Below, in pieces: positions 53,577 through 62,274 of a stretch of 64,000 nt of DNA (the stretch's first letter is position 1; each line of letters starts with the position of its first letter). The stretch comes from Magnetovibrio sp. Lineage in GTDB: Bacteria; Pseudomonadota; Alphaproteobacteria; Rhodospirillales; Magnetovibrionaceae. The position numbers and the translations under genes were made by a program. The stretch is taken from assembly GCF_036568125.1 (NCBI RefSeq), contig NZ_DATCTF010000012.1:124001-188000 (forward strand), in the 5' to 3' direction. The notes beneath the pieces are model-generated. The model worked only from the letters and a program-made list of their open reading frames with translations, was not told where the DNA came from and ran no database searches.

Positions 53577-54074
53577 TTATTCGGCGGCTGCGGCGTTGGA
53601 ACGAACCTTGTCCAGCGCGTCCTGATAGTGACCGGCGTGGCGCTCTTCGACCTTGGCCAGCGCGGCGAAGCGTTTGGCGGCCTTTTCGAGCACGGCGGCG
53701 AACATTTCAGCGTGTTCGCGGCTTTCTTCAATCTGCTCGTCCATTTCCTTGACCGCGTCCATGCGGCCTTCTTCCAGGGCGAGGTGACGGAACTTCGGAT
53801 ACATTTCGGTGTATTCGTAGGTCTCGCCTTCGACCGCCAATTCCAGCATGCGGTCCACGGTCAGTTCTTTGGACGGGTACAGCAGTTCCAGGTGGCCAAA
53901 AGCGTGGGCGGTCTCTTGCTCTGCGGTGGCTTCGAAAACTTCGGCCACATCGACGGCGCCGAGCGCGCGGCACTGACGGGCGAAGTAGAGGTACTTGCGG
54001 TTGGCCATCGACTCGCCGGCGAAAGCGGCTTCGAGGTTCTCGATGGTCACGGATTTTTTATCGGTGTTGCTCAT
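53577..54074 (-). CDS. Rubrerythrin (diiron peroxidase) without rubredoxin domain
   Basis: The 165-residue protein has a ferritin-like four-helix bundle with the rubrerythrin diiron ligands: [47 protein letters not shown] and [13 protein letters not shown]. It is short because the C-terminal Cys4 rubredoxin domain found in many rubrerythrins is missing; that function is supplied by the next gene. The family reduces hydrogen peroxide to water. It is first in an operon that diverges from oxyR, so peroxide induction is expected. Confidence 0.93.
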   Translation of the reverse strand: MSNTDKKSVTIENLEAAFAGESMANRKYLYFARQCRALGAVDVAEVFEATAEQETAHAFGHLELLYPSKELTVDRMLELAVEGETYEYTEMYPKFRHLALEEGRMDAVKEMDEQIEESREHAEMFAAVLEKAAKRFAALAKVEERHAGHYQDALDKVRSNAAAAE

Positions 54075-54164
54075 GTTTGTTCTCCAGATTTGTCGGTTGC
54101 GGTGATCGCTTGGTGTTTGCTTGGGTGTTCGTTGAGAGCAAACATACGGATCTTGAATAAATCG

Positions 54165-54175
54165 ATCCAATGGAT
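54165..54175. promoter_or_regulatory. Palindrome in the oxyR/rubrerythrin divergent promoter
   Basis: ATCC-AAT-GGAT lies in the 133-bp gap between the divergent genes, inside AATC-N9-GATT, a LysR-type T-N11-A arrangement. It is 33 bp before the oxyR ATG, suitable for OxyR binding that controls both directions. The classic four-part ATAG spacing of enterobacterial OxyR is not evident. Confidence 0.45.
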
Positions 54176-54207
54176 TAAATTTCTTTCAGTTATCGAAGGA
54201 ATCGATT

Positions 54208-55140
54208 ATGTATCTGCCGACATTGCGCCAACTGGAATACCTCATCGCGGTGGTCGATCTGCGCCATTTCGGCCATGCCGCCGATCGCTGCCACGTCACC
54301 CAATCGACGCTCAGCGCGGGACTGCGCGAATTGGAAACGCTGCTTCAGGCGGAACTGGTGGAACGCACCCGGCGCAAGGTCCAACCCACCCCGTTAGGGC
54401 TGGAGATCGCGGACAAGGCCCGCGTGGTGCTCGACGGCGCGCGCGAAATTGCCGAGGTCGCCAGCGCCGCCAGCCAACCGCTCAGCGGGCGCATGCGCTT
54501 GGGCGTGATTCCGACCATCGGGCCGTTCGTGTTGCCGCGCGTGCTGGCCGGTTTGCGCGAGGCCTATCCGGACTTGAAGCTGTATTTGAAGGAAGGCCGC
54601 TCGGCCGAAGTCATCGACCAACTGAACCGCGGCGATCTTGAAGCAGCAATCATCGCCCAGCCCTACGACATCGGCGCGCTGCAATCCATGACCTTGGGCG
54701 ACGACGCTTTTTGGGTGGCGTTGCCGCGCAATCATCCTTTGGCGAAAAAACGCAGCCTGTCGCCCGCCGACCTGCCGACGGATGAATTGTTGATGCTCGA
54801 AGACGGCCATTGCCTGCGCGATCATGCCTTGGCGGCGTGCGAACTTTCCGGACTGCGCAGCGGTGCGCGCCAAAGCGGCAACTTTGAATCGTCGAGTCTT
54901 TACACCCTCGCCGAAATGGTCGCCAACGGTCTGGGCATCACGTTCCTGCCGGAAATCGCGCTCAGTTCGGGCATGATCAACACCACCAACCTGGAGGTCC
55001 GCCCGCTCAAAACAAACGGTGCGCCGCGTCAAATCGGGCTGGTGTGGCGTTCGGCGTTTCGCCGCGATTTGGACATCGCGGCGCTGGGCGCCTATCTACG
55101 CGGGCGCATGGCGGGCCTGCGCGTGAAGCGCGCGAAATGA
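54208..55140 (+). CDS. oxyR: Peroxide-sensing regulator OxyR
   Basis: The 310-residue LysR-type regulator has an N-terminal winged helix (LRQLEYLIAVVDLRHFGHAADRCHVTQSTLSAGLRELETLL) and a ligand domain. The domain carries GHCLRDHALAAC with Cys202 and Cys211, the nine-residue spacing of E. coli Cys199 and Cys208, which form the H2O2-sensing disulfide. It diverges from the rubrerythrin operon, its likely target. The last few codons and the stop are duplicated downstream (55123-55170). Confidence 0.92.
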   Translation: MYLPTLRQLEYLIAVVDLRHFGHAADRCHVTQSTLSAGLRELETLLQAELVERTRRKVQPTPLGLEIADKARVVLDGAREIAEVASAASQPLSGRMRLGVIPTIGPFVLPRVLAGLREAYPDLKLYLKEGRSAEVIDQLNRGDLEAAIIAQPYDIGALQSMTLGDDAFWVALPRNHPLAKKRSLSPADLPTDELLMLEDGHCLRDHALAACELSGLRSGARQSGNFESSSLYTLAEMVANGLGITFLPEIALSSGMINTTNLEVRPLKTNGAPRQIGLVWRSAFRRDLDIAALGAYLRGRMAGLRVKRAK

Positions 55141-55170
55141 AAAATCAGTGTGAAGCGCACGAAATGAAAA
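55123..55170 (+). repeat. Tandem duplication at the oxyR 3' end
   Basis: A 21-base unit beginning GTGAAGCG and ending GAAATGAAAA occurs at 55123-55143 and 55150-55170, one mismatch, 27 bases apart. The first copy holds the oxyR stop codon; the second lies after it. Confidence 0.7.
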
Positions 55171-55193
55171 CGAGCTGAACCGCCTGCGTTCGT

Positions 55194-55739
55194 TCAATCG
55201 AACATCGCGTCGATGTCGGCTTGGCTGACGCTTTCTTCGCCTTCCAACGCCGGGCCGTCCATCGGCACGTCGCCATCTTTTGGCTTTTCGACGGGGCGTA
55301 CCGGCAGCGCGGCGATCGAATCCTTGCCGATGATCACCACCAACGAACTTAACGTGCCTTCCAGCAAATTCATCGTTTGCACGATCTTGCCGATACGCTG
55401 GCCGGTGATGTCTTGAAAGGTGCATGCCTCGAACACGTGGTTGGAATGTTCGATGATTTTGTCGAGATCGTCAGTGACCTCGCCGATGCGGATGCGGTCC
55501 TTGAGACTTTCGGCGATGCTCGATGTCGCCTCGGTCGCTTCCATGATCGTGTTGGTGGCGTCTTCGGTGGCTTGCACGATGGCCGCCAATTGATCGGCCG
55601 CTTTGTTGAAATGATCGACCGGCGCATTGGGATGCTTGACGGTGGCAATTTCAGTTTTGATGCGCTCCATATATTCATAGAGCTGCACGATCTGGCGTGA
55701 CAGTTCGTCGTACTGGGCTTTGGTGATGGCGTCGGTCAT
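55194..55739 (-). CDS. cheZ: CheY-P phosphatase CheZ
   Basis: The 181-residue helical protein has the CheZ catalytic signature EACTFQDITGQRIGKIVQTM (Gln as the catalytic residue) in the long hairpin. A Pro-rich linker follows, then the C-terminal CheY-binding tail SQADIDAMFD. CheZ dephosphorylates CheY-P and ends the tumble or reversal signal. It is alone among non-chemotaxis genes; the nearest chemotaxis genes are the PAS/MCP pair at 45.5-47.3 kb. Confidence 0.92.
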   Translation of the reverse strand: MTDAITKAQYDELSRQIVQLYEYMERIKTEIATVKHPNAPVDHFNKAADQLAAIVQATEDATNTIMEATEATSSIAESLKDRIRIGEVTDDLDKIIEHSNHVFEACTFQDITGQRIGKIVQTMNLLEGTLSSLVVIIGKDSIAALPVRPVEKPKDGDVPMDGPALEGEESVSQADIDAMFD

Positions 55740-55796
55740 GGCGGAAAGTTATCACTTCCCTGACCGCCGTGCACGCCCGAACGACACGAAAAAAGC

Positions 55797-55829
55797 AAAA
55801 ACCCCCGCCCAGTTGGGACGGGGGTTTTG
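55797..55829. terminator. Bidirectional terminator downstream of infC
   Basis: AAAACCCCCG...CGGGGGTTTT with an inner CCC/GGG stem. It follows the infC stop on the minus strand by about 25 bp and has a T-run in either direction. Confidence 0.85.
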
Positions 55830-55854
55830 AATTCTTGCGGCTTGGCGGCGAGAG

Positions 55855-56391
55855 TTATTTCGGCGCCAGCACCATGGTCATCATACGCCCTTCGGATTTG
55901 GGCATCTGTTCGACCTTGGTCAGTTCTTCCAGCTCATCGCGCATCTTGATCAAGACCTTGAGGCCGAGATCCTGGTGCGCCATTTCGCGGCCGCGGAAGC
56001 GGATGGTGACTTTCACTTTGTCGCCGTTATCGAGGAACTTGCGCGCCGCCTTCATCTTGACTTCATAATCATGAATGTCGATGCCGGGGCGCATCTTGAT
56101 CTCCTTGATCGCGATGACCTTCTGCTTCTTTTTCGCCTCGTTGCGCTTTTTCTGTTCCTCGTACTTGTACTTGCCGTAGTCGAGGATTTTGCACACCGGC
56201 GGTTCTGCGTTGGGCGATACCTCAACCAGATCCAGGCCGTGGCCCGCTGCAATTTCAATGGCTTCTGCGGTGGGTTTTACGCCGATCATTTCACCATCGG
56301 GTCCGACCAGTCGGACTTCGTCTACGGTGATGCGTTCATTGACGCGCGGTCCATCAATGGTCGGTTTCTTGTTAAAAGGTGGGCGGGAGAT
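55855..56391 (-). CDS. infC: Translation initiation factor IF-3 with an AUC start
   Basis: The coding region encodes the full IF-3: an N-terminal part (FNKKPTIDGPRVNERITVDEVRLVGPDGE) before the first ATG at 56289, then MIGVKPTAEAI, a linker (YEEQKKRNEAKKKQKVIAIKEIKMRPGID) and the C-terminal domain that binds 30S. Starting at ATG would delete about 34 conserved residues. AGGAGAAGG lies 7 bases before an in-frame ATC at 56391, the likely start. Rare AUU/AUC starts are known for infC and let IF-3 repress its own translation. thrS is 77 bp upstream, as in many bacteria. Confidence 0.95.
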   Translation of the reverse strand: MSRPPFNKKPTIDGPRVNERITVDEVRLVGPDGEMIGVKPTAEAIEIAAGHGLDLVEVSPNAEPPVCKILDYGKYKYEEQKKRNEAKKKQKVIAIKEIKMRPGIDIHDYEVKMKAARKFLDNGDKVKVTIRFRGREMAHQDLGLKVLIKMRDELEELTKVEQMPKSEGRMMTMVLAPK

Positions 56392-56468
56392 GGCCCTTCT
56401 CCTACAGTTGTGCGCCTCCGGGCGGCGCTTAAAAATTTACAGTGCTGAACTTTTTTATGAAGCGAGGC

Positions 56469-58388
56469 TTAGCTCCCGGCGAGCGGGCCCTTTGCTTCGG
56501 CAGTGAGGATATCAATTGCCTCTGCAAGCGCAAGGATTTCTTGATCCTTGCCGCCCAGACGGCGCACCGCGACCTTGCCTTCTTCGGCTTCGCGCTTGCC
56601 GACGACCAAAATCGCCGGAACTTTCTTGTGGCTATGGTCGCGGATTTTGTAGTTGATCTTTTCGTTGCGGATGTCGATTTCGGCGCGAATACCGGCCTTT
56701 TTCAAGGCCTTATAGACGTCTTCGGCATAATCGTCGGCGTCCGAGGTGATGGTCGTGACCACCGCCTGAACCGGCGCCAACCACAACGGCAGCCGCCCGG
56801 CGTAGTTTTCGATCAAGATGCCGATAAAGCGCTCGAACGAACCGAGAATGGCCCGGTGCAACATCACCGGACGATGCTTTTCGCCGTCTTCGCCGACATA
56901 GGCGGCATCCAGACGTTCCGGCAAAACGAAATCGACCTGCAAGGTACCGCACTGCCAGTCGCGGCCGATGGCATCGCGCAGCACGAATTCCAGCTTCGGT
57001 CCATAGAACGCGCCTTCGCCGGGATTGAGGGTCATTTCCACCCCGGCGGCCTCGGACGCTTGGCGCAAGGCGTTTTCGGCCTTGTCCCAGGTTTCGTTGG
57101 TGCCGGCGCGCTTTTCCGGACGGTCGGAGAATTTGACCACAAAGTCTTCGAAGCCGAAATCCTTGTAGACCGACGACAGCAAGGCGATGAACGCCTTGGT
57201 TTCCGACTCGATCTGGTCTTCGGTGCAGAAGATGTGGGCGTCGTCCTGAACGAACGCGCGCACCCGCATCAAACCATGTAACGCACCGGACGGTTCGTTG
57301 CGCGCGCACGAGCCGAACTCGGCCATGCGGAACGGCAGATCGCGATAGCTGGTGGTGCCTTGCTTGAAAATCTGCACGTGACACGGGCAGTTCATCGGCT
57401 TGATGGCCAAGATGCGGTCTTCGGATTCGGCGACGAACATGTTCTCGCGGAATTTTTCCCAGTGTCCGGACGCTTCCCACAAGCTGCGGTCGACCATCTG
57501 CGGGGTGTTGACCTCGACGTAACCGGCCTCTTCCAAGCGGGCGCGCATGTAGTTTTGCACCGCGCGGTACATGGTCCAGCCGTTGGGGTGCCAAAACACC
57601 GAGCCCTGCGCCACGTCTTGCAGGTGAAACAGCGACATTTCCCGGCCCAGGCGGCGATGATCGCGCTTTTCAGCCTCTTCCAGCATGTGCAGATAAGCCG
57701 CCAGTTGCTTCTTATCGGCCCAGGCGGTGCCATAGATGCGCTGGAGCATTTCATTGTTGGAATCGCCGCGCCAGTACGCACCCGCCAGCTTCATCAGCTT
57801 GAACGCCTTGCCCAGCTTGCCGGTGGACGGCAAGTGCGGGCCACGGCACAGGTCGATGAAGTCGCCTTGGCGATACAGCGAAATGGTTTGGCCTTCGGGG
57901 ATCGCTTCGATGATCTGGGCTTTGTAGTGCTCGCCCTTTTCCTTGAAGAATTCGATCGCCTCGGAACGGTCCCACTCTTCGCGGGTGATCTCTTCGTTGC
58001 GGTCGACGATTTCCATCATGCGCTTTTCGATCTTTTCCAGATCGTCGGGCGTAAACGGTTCGGCGCGGGCGAAATCGTAATAAAAGCCGTTTTCGATGGC
58101 CGGACCTATGGTCACCTGCACGTCGGGATACAGTTCTTGCACGGCTTCGGCCATCACGTGCGCGGCGTCGTGACGCAGCAGTTCCAGCGCCTCTTCGTCC
58201 TTGGCGGTGACGATGGCGAACGCGCTATCTTCGGTGATGGTCTGGGACAAATCCGCCATCTCGCCGTTGATTTTAACCGCCAAAGCGGCCTTCGCCAGGC
58301 CCGGACCGATTTCAGCCGCGACGTCGGCACCCGTCACCGGGGCGTCGTATTTGCGGATGGAACCGTCGGGAAGTGTCAGCTGAACCAT
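56469..58388 (-). CDS. thrS: Threonyl-tRNA synthetase
   Basis: The 639-residue class II synthetase has an N-terminal TGS domain (1-60) and an editing domain with [11 protein letters not shown]. The catalytic core carries [12 protein letters not shown] (zinc Cys), [20 protein letters not shown] and motif 3 ([21 protein letters not shown]). The C-terminal anticodon-binding domain begins LPLWLAPVQ. Length and domains are normal. It heads the thrS-infC unit. Confidence 0.98.
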   Translation of the reverse strand: MVQLTLPDGSIRKYDAPVTGADVAAEIGPGLAKAALAVKINGEMADLSQTITEDSAFAIVTAKDEEALELLRHDAAHVMAEAVQELYPDVQVTIGPAIENGFYYDFARAEPFTPDDLEKIEKRMMEIVDRNEEITREEWDRSEAIEFFKEKGEHYKAQIIEAIPEGQTISLYRQGDFIDLCRGPHLPSTGKLGKAFKLMKLAGAYWRGDSNNEMLQRIYGTAWADKKQLAAYLHMLEEAEKRDHRRLGREMSLFHLQDVAQGSVFWHPNGWTMYRAVQNYMRARLEEAGYVEVNTPQMVDRSLWEASGHWEKFRENMFVAESEDRILAIKPMNCPCHVQIFKQGTTSYRDLPFRMAEFGSCARNEPSGALHGLMRVRAFVQDDAHIFCTEDQIESETKAFIALLSSVYKDFGFEDFVVKFSDRPEKRAGTNETWDKAENALRQASEAAGVEMTLNPGEGAFYGPKLEFVLRDAIGRDWQCGTLQVDFVLPERLDAAYVGEDGEKHRPVMLHRAILGSFERFIGILIENYAGRLPLWLAPVQAVVTTITSDADDYAEDVYKALKKAGIRAEIDIRNEKINYKIRDHSHKKVPAILVVGKREAEEGKVAVRRLGGKDQEILALAEAIDILTAEAKGPLAGS

Positions 58389-58486
58389 GAAACCTGTGCC
58401 TTACCTTGCAAAATCGCACGAAAACATATTTGAAACCCGGGAATGTAAGGGGATTCAGGGCCCTGTCAAGGTGCCTCTGTCGGGGC

Positions 58487-59461
58487 TTATGTCGCCGCGT
58501 GCGAGTCCAGTGCGCCAATGCGCACCCCGGCGTCCCAAACCTCAGCAACGGAAAGCGCTTCAAGGCTCTCTTTGCGCAGGATTTTGACGCGCGGTCCGCG
58601 TTGCGCACACAGCGCCGGGTCGCTTTCGAACGAATAGACCACCACGCTGGGACAGCCCGCCAGCGTGATCATGTGCATCGGCCCGGTGTCGTTGCCGACC
58701 GCCAGCGCCGCACCGCGCGCCAATACCGCAATGTCGATGAAATCGGTCTTGGCGCACAAATTCACGGTTCCCGGCGCATCGTGTTCGATCAACGCTGCGA
58801 TCGCCTGTTCGGCGCGCCCCCCCAGCACCACCGGGGTGACGCCCGCGGCATACAGCCGATTGGCCAGCTCGGCGAAACGTTCCGCAGGCCAGCGCTTGGC
58901 CGGACGGTGCGGCGCGCCGCCGGGCACCAGCAACGCGAACGGCTTTTCGATGCCGAACGCGCTGACGTCCTTGGCCGCGAAGCTGAGGTCCGACAGCCCC
59001 ACATCGTGGATGCCCGCCTTGGCCAGCTGTTCCTTTTGCCGGTCGATGGTGTGCATCAGATCGCGCTGGCTATTGTCGTGGGGGTGCGAGCAACCACGCG
59101 CGATGCCCGACCACTCGGGACGCTTGCCCGGACCGAGAATATGAAAATAAAAGCTCGAGCGATCGGACGTCTGCAAATCGTACACGCGGGTAAACTTTCC
59201 CGACTTGAGCTTTTGGCGCAGCCGCCTGATGCGGCCGATCTGCCACGCCTTGGGGCGTTCTTCGTCGACCCACACATCGTCGAACAAACCGCTGGCGCGG
59301 GCCAGATCGACGTAAGGCTTGGACGTCAGCAACACCACATGCGCGCCGCCGGGGCGGTTTTGATGATGGCGGCGAATCGCCGCCATGGGCCCCAACGCTT
59401 GGACGAAATCGCCCAATGCGCCCAGCTTGATGATGAGAATGCGTTCGCCCGCTTCGTTCAC
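58487..59461 (-). CDS. Glycosyltransferase family 9 (heptosyltransferase-like)
   Basis: The 324-residue protein has the GT9 N-terminal motif ILIIKLGALGDFVQALG and the C-terminal nucleotide-sugar motif KTDFIDIAVLARGAALAVGNDTGPMHM. GT9 enzymes add heptose or related sugars to lipopolysaccharide core at the inner face of the membrane. Gap to the GT4 gene is 4 bp; both probably modify cell-surface glycan. The acceptor is not predictable. Confidence 0.9.
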   Translation of the reverse strand: MNEAGERILIIKLGALGDFVQALGPMAAIRRHHQNRPGGAHVVLLTSKPYVDLARASGLFDDVWVDEERPKAWQIGRIRRLRQKLKSGKFTRVYDLQTSDRSSFYFHILGPGKRPEWSGIARGCSHPHDNSQRDLMHTIDRQKEQLAKAGIHDVGLSDLSFAAKDVSAFGIEKPFALLVPGGAPHRPAKRWPAERFAELANRLYAAGVTPVVLGGRAEQAIAALIEHDAPGTVNLCAKTDFIDIAVLARGAALAVGNDTGPMHMITLAGCPSVVVYSFESDPALCAQRGPRVKILRKESLEALSVAEVWDAGVRIGALDSHAAT

Positions 59462-59465
59462 GCCG

Positions 59466-60710
59466 TTACACGTCCCTGCCGCGTTCGCGCAGCACCTCGC
59501 GATAGACGTTGAGGGTCTTTTCGCACATCGCGTCCTTGGAAAAATGTTCGCGCACGCTCGTCAACGCGCGCTCGGCAAAGGCGCGGCGGCCGTCTTCATC
59601 CAGGCTCAACGCCGACCGCAACGCTTCGGCCAACGCCGCCTTGTCGCCAGGGGGAAACAACCAGCCGGTCTGTCCCTCGATGATGGTTTCGCACGCCCCG
59701 CCATGATCGGGGGCCACCACCGGACGGCCCAGGGCCTGGGCCTCGATCACCACGCGGCCGAACGCTTCGGGATCGGTCGAGGCCGAAACCACCACGTCGG
59801 CCATCATGTAAGCGGCGGGCATGTCGTCGCAGTGGTCGAAAATGCGCACCACCGAACTGAGGCCGTTTTGTTCGATCAGGCGTTCCAATTCCTTGCGGTA
59901 ACCGGTGCGGCCCTGGTCGGAACCCACCAGCACGCAACGTATGTCGTTGCGCCCCAGCGCCGCGATCGCTTCGATGAACACCGCCTGGCCTTTCCAGCGG
60001 GTCAGACGCCCGGGCAACATCACCACCGGATAACCGTCTTCCAGACGCCACGTTTGCGACAACTTGACCACCCGCTCGGCACTGACCAGCCCAGCGTTGA
60101 AGCTGTCCAGATCGACGCCGCGATGAATAATGCGGATCTTGTCGCCCGGCGCGCCGTACATCTGCTTCAAATGTCCGGCGATGAACTTGGAAATGGCGAT
60201 CACCCGGTCACCCCGGGTCATGATCGAATTGTAGAACCTTTTCAAGGCCGTGCCGACGGAATAGGTGCCGTGAAAGGTGGTGACGAACGCCGTGCCGGTA
60301 CGTTGGCAGGCGTAATAGGCGCTCCACGCGGGGGCCCGCGAACGGGCGTGCACGATGTCCACACCCTGTTCCTTGATCAGCTTTTCCAACTTGGAAATGT
60401 TGGCATAGATGGTCAGCGGATTTTTAGAATGCAGCGGCAGTTGGAAATGATCCGCGCCCGCGCGTTGCAGCTGATAAACCCGCTCGCCGCCGTTGGACGC
60501 CACCAAAGAGCCCCAGCCTTGCGCCGAAATGCAGCCAGCGATTTCCACCGTGCCGCGTTCCACCCCGCCGCTGCCGCCGAGTGCGGGCAGCACCTGCAAA
60601 ATGGTCACCGGCGGCTTTTGAGACGGATTTTCCCCGCCGCCAACGGTTCCCGTGTCCGGTGCGCGTTTGGCGGCCGGGTTAAGAATGGTATGGTTCTGCG
60701 TAATGCTCAT
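59466..60710 (-). CDS. Glycosyltransferase family 4
   Basis: The 414-residue protein has a GT-B fold: N-terminal LQVLPALGGSGGVERGTVEIA, a central VMLPGRLTRWKGQAVFIEAIA (donor domain) and the E-x7-E motif EAFGRVVIEAQALGRPVVA. The donor is probably a nucleotide sugar. It is translationally close to the GT9 gene and diverges from the hydrolase to its right. The first 30 residues are Pro/Gly-rich and may not be part of the fold. Confidence 0.9.
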   Translation of the reverse strand: MSITQNHTILNPAAKRAPDTGTVGGGENPSQKPPVTILQVLPALGGSGGVERGTVEIAGCISAQGWGSLVASNGGERVYQLQRAGADHFQLPLHSKNPLTIYANISKLEKLIKEQGVDIVHARSRAPAWSAYYACQRTGTAFVTTFHGTYSVGTALKRFYNSIMTRGDRVIAISKFIAGHLKQMYGAPGDKIRIIHRGVDLDSFNAGLVSAERVVKLSQTWRLEDGYPVVMLPGRLTRWKGQAVFIEAIAALGRNDIRCVLVGSDQGRTGYRKELERLIEQNGLSSVVRIFDHCDDMPAAYMMADVVVSASTDPEAFGRVVIEAQALGRPVVAPDHGGACETIIEGQTGWLFPPGDKAALAEALRSALSLDEDGRRAFAERALTSVREHFSKDAMCEKTLNVYREVLRERGRDV

Positions 60711-60799
60711 AGCCCCTTCGGTCTTCGCCGTTCTTTACAATGAAAGGTCTGGCACGGCATAAAGAATGGTTGCAGTTCATAAGTGAGGTGTCCAGAGAA

Positions 60800-61618
60800 A
60801 TGCAAGCCCCAACTTCCAATGGCCCCAACTCAGCACCGCAAATCGTCACCCGTGAAGACGGCGCGACGATCGCCTACCACTTCACTCCCGGCAAGAATCG
60901 CGACAAGCCGACCGGGGTGATGTTTCTCGGCGGGTTCAAGTCCGACATGGAAGGCAGCAAGGCGCTGGCGCTGGAATCGTGGTGCCAAGACCAAGGCCGG
61001 GCCTTTTTGCGGTTCGACTACACCGGGCATGGAAAATCGTCGGGCGCGTTCGTCGACGGCACCATCGGCCAGTGGGCCGCCGATGCAATGTATGCTTTGG
61101 ATCATCTCACCGAAGGCCCGCAAGTTCTGGTCGGCAGCTCGATGGGCGGCTGGCTGATGTTGCTGGTGGCGCGCGAGCGCCCGGAACGGCTGAGGGGTCT
61201 GGTCGGTTTGGCCAGCGCGCCGGACTTCACCGAAGACTTGATGTGGAACGAGCTCAACGACGCGCAGCGTGCTGAATTGGACCGCGAAGGTCACGTCGCC
61301 CTGCCCAGCGATTACGATCCGCTCAACCCCTACATCATCACCAAAGCCTTGATCGAAGACGGCAAGAACCATCTTTTGCTGCGCGACCCGCTCAATATTC
61401 AGGTGCCGGTGCGTTTGATTCAGGGTATGCAGGACCGCGACGTGCCTTGGGCGACGGCGCTCAAGCTGCAAGATGCCTTGGTCACGGACGATGTGGAGAT
61501 CCAGTTCGTCAAGAACGGCGATCACCGCCTGTCGGAGACCGCCGACCTCAGGCGGCTGACGCGCACGCTGGGCAACCTGTTGAACGACCTTGAGAATCCG
61601 GATAGAGAGACGGCATGA
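60800..61618 (+). CDS. Alpha/beta hydrolase (serine esterase)
   Basis: The 272-residue hydrolase has the nucleophile motif GSSMGGWLMLL (Ser), an Asp in GMQDRDVPW and a His in NGDHRLS. It resembles ABHD10/carboxylesterase-like bacterial proteins of unknown substrate. GAGGTG precedes the ATG at 60800; ATG 60740 is a weaker alternative. Its end overlaps the carbonic anhydrase start (ATGA), so the two are translationally coupled. Confidence 0.85.
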   Translation: MQAPTSNGPNSAPQIVTREDGATIAYHFTPGKNRDKPTGVMFLGGFKSDMEGSKALALESWCQDQGRAFLRFDYTGHGKSSGAFVDGTIGQWAADAMYALDHLTEGPQVLVGSSMGGWLMLLVARERPERLRGLVGLASAPDFTEDLMWNELNDAQRAELDREGHVALPSDYDPLNPYIITKALIEDGKNHLLLRDPLNIQVPVRLIQGMQDRDVPWATALKLQDALVTDDVEIQFVKNGDHRLSETADLRRLTRTLGNLLNDLENPDRETA

Positions 61619-62268
61619 CCCCCATCCTCAACAAACTCATTTTCGGCTTCACGTTTTTCCGCGAACGTTACTTTTCCGAACGCAAGGACCTCTACCGCCG
61701 CTTGGTGCGCGAAGGCCAAAAGCCCAAGGTGGTGATGATCGCGTGCGCCGATTCGCGGGTCGACCCGGCGATCGTGCTGCAAACCGATCCCGGCGACGTC
61801 TTCGCCATTCGCAACGTCGCCAATCTGGTGCCGCCCTACGAAGAAGACGAAAACGGCGAAATCTCCTATCACGGCACCTCGGCGGCGTTGGAATTTGCCG
61901 TTGAACAATTGGGCGTCGAGCACGTGGTGGTGTTCGGCCACGCCCACTGTTCAGGCGTCAAAGCCATGATTCACGGCCAAGAAGGCAACAAGGTCGCGGG
62001 CCGCTTTGTCGGTGCGTGGACCAGCATCGTCGACAAGGCTTACGAGCACGCCAAGGCCGCCGACCCGCACATCGAGGGCGAGGATTTGGACCGGGCCTGC
62101 GAACGCCATGCGGTGCTGGTGTCGCTCGACAACCTCATGACCTTCCCGTTCATCCGCGAACGGGTCGAGGCCGGAACGTTGCAAATTCACGGCTGGTACC
62201 TCGACATCGCCGAGGGTGAACTGTCCAGCTACGACGCCAACGAAAAGCGTTTCACGCCGTTGATGTAA
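61615..62268 (+). CDS. Beta-class carbonic anhydrase
   Basis: The 217-residue protein has the zinc site of beta-carbonic anhydrases: C44-x-D46-x-R48 in ACADSRVD, and H109-x-x-C112 in FGHAHCSG. It interconverts CO2 and bicarbonate in the cytosol. It converges on the SDR gene with a 6-bp gap. Coupling to an esterase gene is unexplained. Confidence 0.93.
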   Translation: MTPILNKLIFGFTFFRERYFSERKDLYRRLVREGQKPKVVMIACADSRVDPAIVLQTDPGDVFAIRNVANLVPPYEEDENGEISYHGTSAALEFAVEQLGVEHVVVFGHAHCSGVKAMIHGQEGNKVAGRFVGAWTSIVDKAYEHAKAADPHIEGEDLDRACERHAVLVSLDNLMTFPFIRERVEAGTLQIHGWYLDIAEGELSSYDANEKRFTPLM

Positions 62269-62274
62269 GCGCCG

